Shown here one piece after another: positions 6,119-8,059 of a stretch of DNA of 8,059 bases. The position numbers and the translations under genes are program-made. The notes under the pieces were generated by a model. That model saw nothing but the letters and a program-made list of their open reading frames with translations, did not search any database and was not told the origin of the DNA. This DNA is from an uncultured marine group I thaumarchaeote (lineage in GTDB: Archaea; Thermoproteota; Nitrososphaeria; Nitrososphaerales; Nitrosopumilaceae). The stretch spans positions 1 to 8,059 of the forward strand of contig CABXKZ010000023.1 in NCBI GenBank assembly GCA_902512865.1. Direction: 5' to 3'. The first letter of the stretch is position 1. Each line of letters opens with the position of its first letter.

Positions 6119-6964
6119 CTATACTAACCCCTTTACATATTCTAACATTAACTTTGGAATATCTACTCCTGTAACTCTAACAACATTTCTAAATTCAGTT
6201 GTATTGTTTATCTCATGTACGACCATTCCTTTATCATTACTTTCCATTAGGTCGATTCCTACAATATCTCCAAACACTGAATCCTTTGCTTTAATACATA
6301 TGTCTTCAAGCTCGTTACTAATTTTACATGTTTCTGCTGAGCCGCCTAAATGTGTATTTGTTTTCCAATTACCATCTCCGGAATTTCTGTATATTGCAGC
6401 TGCAACATTATCTCCTATCACAATTACACGAATGTCTCTTGGAGGACGTTGTACAAATTCCTCCAGAAAATGAATATGATGAATTGGATACATTGCTTCT
6501 CTTCCTTCTATGATTCCTTCTGCTGCATCCATATCATTCAACTTGGAAACCATTCTTCCCCAACTGCCTACTGTTGGCTTGATAATTTTTGGAAATCCAT
6601 GTTTCTTCAATGCATCTAATGCAGAATCTTTTGAAAATGCAACTGTTGCATTTGGTGTTGGAACTCCTGCTTTCTGTAACAACATATGTGTAAACAATTT
6701 ATTTCCAGCAAAGATTCCTGTGTTTAGACAATTTACTACTTTGGCACCTTGACCTTCAAGAGCTGCAGTTGAATGTAAATTTCTATAATAGCTAACACAT
6801 CTCTGCAACACTGGTCCATCTAAGCAATTTTTTTCATTCAGATCCAAAAACATTTTTTTACAATCTATCATGTCTATTGAAATATTATTTTTTTTTGCAG
6901 ATTCAATTAGTAATTTTTCTTCAAGACGGATTGTATCGTAAAGGATTGAAATTTTGCCGGTCAC
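6119..6964 (-). CDS. lysX: [LysW]-L-2-aminoadipate ligase (ATP-grasp, LysX/ArgX family)
   Basis: The 281-residue ATP-grasp protein (RimK-like) shows KPTVGSWGRMVSKLND at about 129-144 (nucleotide-binding loop), FVQRPPRDIRVIVIGD at 170-185, NWKTNTHLGGSAE at 199-211, and the metal-binding EINNTTEFRN at 251-260. LysX ligates the amino group of alpha-aminoadipate to the C-terminal side chain of LysW, protecting it for later steps; the paralogue ArgX acts on glutamate. The adjacent lysW and homocitrate synthase-like gene point to aminoadipate, though dual specificity is possible. I place the start at GTG 6964, overlapping the lysW stop in GTGA, with GGAGAGG at 6975-6981 ten bases upstream. TTG 6973 would add three residues and a 13-base overlap with lysW, which is less likely. 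It ends with TAG one base before lysK. Confidence 0.92.
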   Translation of the reverse strand: MTGKISILYDTIRLEEKLLIESAKKNNISIDMIDCKKMFLDLNEKNCLDGPVLQRCVSYYRNLHSTAALEGQGAKVVNCLNTGIFAGNKLFTHMLLQKAGVPTPNATVAFSKDSALDALKKHGFPKIIKPTVGSWGRMVSKLNDMDAAEGIIEGREAMYPIHHIHFLEEFVQRPPRDIRVIVIGDNVAAAIYRNSGDGNWKTNTHLGGSAETCKISNELEDICIKAKDSVFGDIVGIDLMESNDKGMVVHEINNTTEFRNVVRVTGVDIPKLMLEYVKGLV

Positions 6965-7128
6965 TGTCCCCAATCCTCTCCGACTGTTTGAGCTGGTTTT
7001 AACTCAAAACCTTCGGATGCCTTGCTAAGTTCAAAACTTGCGCCGCAATCTGGACAGGTGACAATTTCGCCTTCTACTGCATCGTCTGGAATACCTATGT
7101 TCGCATCACATTCGGGACAACTTGTCAT
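6961..7128 (-). CDS. lysW: Amino-group carrier protein LysW
   Basis: This 55-codon gene is easily missed because of its size. The product begins MTSCPECDANIGIPDD and has a CPEC/CPDC zinc ribbon (Cys4, Cys7, Cys25, Cys28), an acidic body (net negative, with SFELSKASEGFEL) and the extended tail VGEDWGQ. LysW carries alpha-aminoadipate and its derivatives through lysine synthesis, its acidic surface docking the enzymes LysX, LysZ, LysY, LysJ and LysK. The canonical tail is EDWGE, whose terminal glutamate side chain is the attachment point; here the last codon is CAG (Gln) instead of GAG or GAA, which is unexpected. ATG 7128 lies six bases after the lysS stop with AGGT (7133-7136) just before it. 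The TGA overlaps the lysX GTG by four bases. The LysW identity is secure; carrier function as encoded is in question. Confidence 0.93.
   Translation of the reverse strand: MTSCPECDANIGIPDDAVEGEIVTCPDCGASFELSKASEGFELKPAQTVGEDWGQ
6975..6981 (-). promoter_or_regulatory. Shine-Dalgarno-like site for lysX inside lysW
   Basis: GGAGAGG lies ten bases before the proposed lysX GTG start and is made of the lysW codons for Gly50-Glu51 and the first base of Asp52, so it lies within the conserved tail motif. Its placement favours GTG 6964 over TTG 6973 as the lysX start. Spacing is slightly long. Confidence 0.4.
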
Positions 7129-7134
7129 TTTTAC

Positions 7135-8059
7135 CTATTTTCCCTCTCTTTTTTCATCCTTAATTATTTTCCGTTCAAGGCGGTCTTCTAGTGGAATTTC
7201 TAAAACATCTCCCATTCTAAGATTTTTTAACCCTGCTGCAACGCTCTTTGCAGTCTCAGGATCTTTCTTTATTCCTAATAATGACATAAGATAACTTGCC
7301 CCTGTTTTACCTGCTAATTCTCCAAATACTATTTTTCTTCTATTTCCGACTACTCTTGGTGGAATTGGTTCATAGGCGGCTGGATTATTGAGAATTGCAG
7401 CTAAATGAGTTCCTGCTTTATGCTTGTATGCTGATGATCCCACAATTGGTTTTGAATCATATGGTTGAATTGTTGTATACTGTTCTATGAGTCTTGAAAG
7501 ATCTGCTAGCATATCTAATCTAAAATCATTTTGAGATTTGAAAAGATATGTTAAAGCAACTGCCACTTCTGCTAGTGCTGGTATGCCTGTTCTTTCACCA
7601 ATCCCGTCAATTGTGGTATGAATTTGATCAACTCCTGCATCACATGCTGAAAATGCATTTGCTAACGCAAATCCAATATCATTATGTACGTGAACATCAA
7701 GTGGTGTTTCTATTTCAGAACGTACTCTCTTAACAAAATTGTACATTCCAATTGGTCTCATTATTCCAACTGTATCTGGTAAACTAATTCTATCAACTCC
7801 TGCCTCTTCAATTGATTTACATAATTCTAAAAGAAATTCTGGTTCTGCTCTACTACCATCCTCTACTGTAAATCTAATTTTTAGTCCATGATCTTTTGCA
7901 TAACTTACTGTATCAACTGCACGTTCTAATGCTTCCTCTCTAGTAATTCGTAATTTATCTTTTAGATGAATATCTGATATTCCTAGATATGCTGCTACCC
8001 ATTTTGCATCACATGATAATGATGTATCGATATCTTGTCTTAATGCTCTTCCATGTGAA
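7135..8059 (-). CDS. lysS: Homocitrate synthase-like protein, C-terminal part (LysS / isopropylmalate synthase family)
   Basis: The frame stays open from TAG 7135-7137 to the right edge, giving 307 residues with the N-terminus missing; an internal ATG at 7761 is not the start. Visible motifs are SHGRALRQD and GISDIHLKDKL, FTVEDGSRAEPEF, RISLPDTVGI, the metal-binding HVHNDIGFALANA (His123 and His125 of the visible part), GIGERTGIPALAE, and SSAYKHKAGTHLAAIL. These belong to the alpha-isopropylmalate/homocitrate synthase family of TIM barrels, which condense acetyl-CoA with a 2-oxo acid. The protein ends about 120 residues after the GTH motif and lacks room for the long C-terminal regulatory domain of typical LeuA, and lysW-lysX-lysK follow directly, so homocitrate synthase (2-oxoglutarate as acceptor, first step of the aminoadipate route) is the best call. 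LeuA- or citramalate synthase-like activity is the alternative. Confidence 0.85.
   Translation of the reverse strand, partial: SHGRALRQDIDTSLSCDAKWVAAYLGISDIHLKDKLRITREEALERAVDTVSYAKDHGLKIRFTVEDGSRAEPEFLLELCKSIEEAGVDRISLPDTVGIMRPIGMYNFVKRVRSEIETPLDVHVHNDIGFALANAFSACDAGVDQIHTTIDGIGERTGIPALAEVAVALTYLFKSQNDFRLDMLADLSRLIEQYTTIQPYDSKPIVGSSAYKHKAGTHLAAILNNPAAYEPIPPRVVGNRRKIVFGELAGKTGASYLMSLLGIKKDPETAKSVAAGLKNLRMGDVLEIPLEDRLERKIIKDEKREGK

Noticed and set aside
5153..6752. Plus-strand frames opposite lysK and lysX (5153-5503, 6084-6473, 6328-6752)
   Set aside because: They are antisense to complete enzymes with intact catalytic motifs. Their hydrophobic, Ser/Thr-rich look comes from reverse-complement codon bias and is not evidence of membrane proteins.
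6965..6973. TTG 6973 as the lysX start
   Set aside because: It would overlap lysW by 13 bases, while GTG 6964 gives the common 4-base GTGA overlap and a normal N-terminus.
7022..7294. Plus-strand frame of 90 codons across lysW and the end of lysS
   Set aside because: The opposite strand carries LysW with a four-cysteine zinc ribbon and the lysS C-terminus; the plus frame has no recognisable features.
7135..7761. lysS as a complete 208-residue gene starting at ATG 7761
   Set aside because: The frame continues upstream to the window edge with conserved family motifs (GISDIHLKDKL, FTVEDGSRAE, LPDTVG), so that ATG is internal.

Overview
The window is AT-rich, compactly coded DNA from an ammonia-oxidising thaumarchaeon (Nitrososphaerota), most likely a Nitrosopumilus-like member of the Nitrosopumilaceae. 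The reasons are an archaeal DnaG-type primase, a CTP-dependent riboflavin kinase, diphthine synthase, LysW-dependent lysine biosynthesis, and a 3-hydroxypropionate/4-hydroxybutyrate (HP/HB) carbon-fixation gene pair that I recognise as resembling Nitrosopumilus maritimus Nmar_1309/Nmar_1308. These identifications rest on reading motifs; no database search was run.

Plus-strand block (1-3447). It opens with the C-terminal end of an ADP-forming acyl-CoA synthetase, probably 3-hydroxypropionyl-CoA synthetase. Next comes the crotonyl-CoA hydratase/3-hydroxypropionyl-CoA dehydratase, so two consecutive HP/HB steps sit side by side. After a T-rich terminator there is an IscA-type iron-sulfur protein with its own box A. 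After another T-rich stretch, a promoter and a strong Shine-Dalgarno precede dnaG, which starts at TTG and overlaps by one base a winged-helix riboflavin kinase (RibK/RbkR type).

Minus-strand block (8059-3444). Read in its own direction it runs: homocitrate synthase-like lysS (start outside the window), lysW (55 codons), lysX, lysK, dphB and ribL. Junctions from lysS to dphB are 6 nt, a 4-nt overlap, 1 nt and a 1-nt overlap, so this looks like one operon. ribL follows dphB after about 50 nt with no obvious terminator. The lys genes encode the alpha-aminoadipate route, in which intermediates are carried on the C-terminus of LysW. DphB makes the methylated diphthamide precursor on elongation factor 2. 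RibL makes FAD.

The two blocks converge on ribK and ribL, consecutive steps of riboflavin to FMN to FAD, whose stop codons overlap within TTAA. No stretch longer than about 100 bases lacks a gene; I saw no tRNA, rRNA, mobile element or CRISPR array.

Most of the window is housekeeping. The observations most worth following are LysW ending in EDWGQ instead of the EDWGE expected for carrier function, a DphB-DUF357 fusion, and the convergent ribK/ribL overlap.
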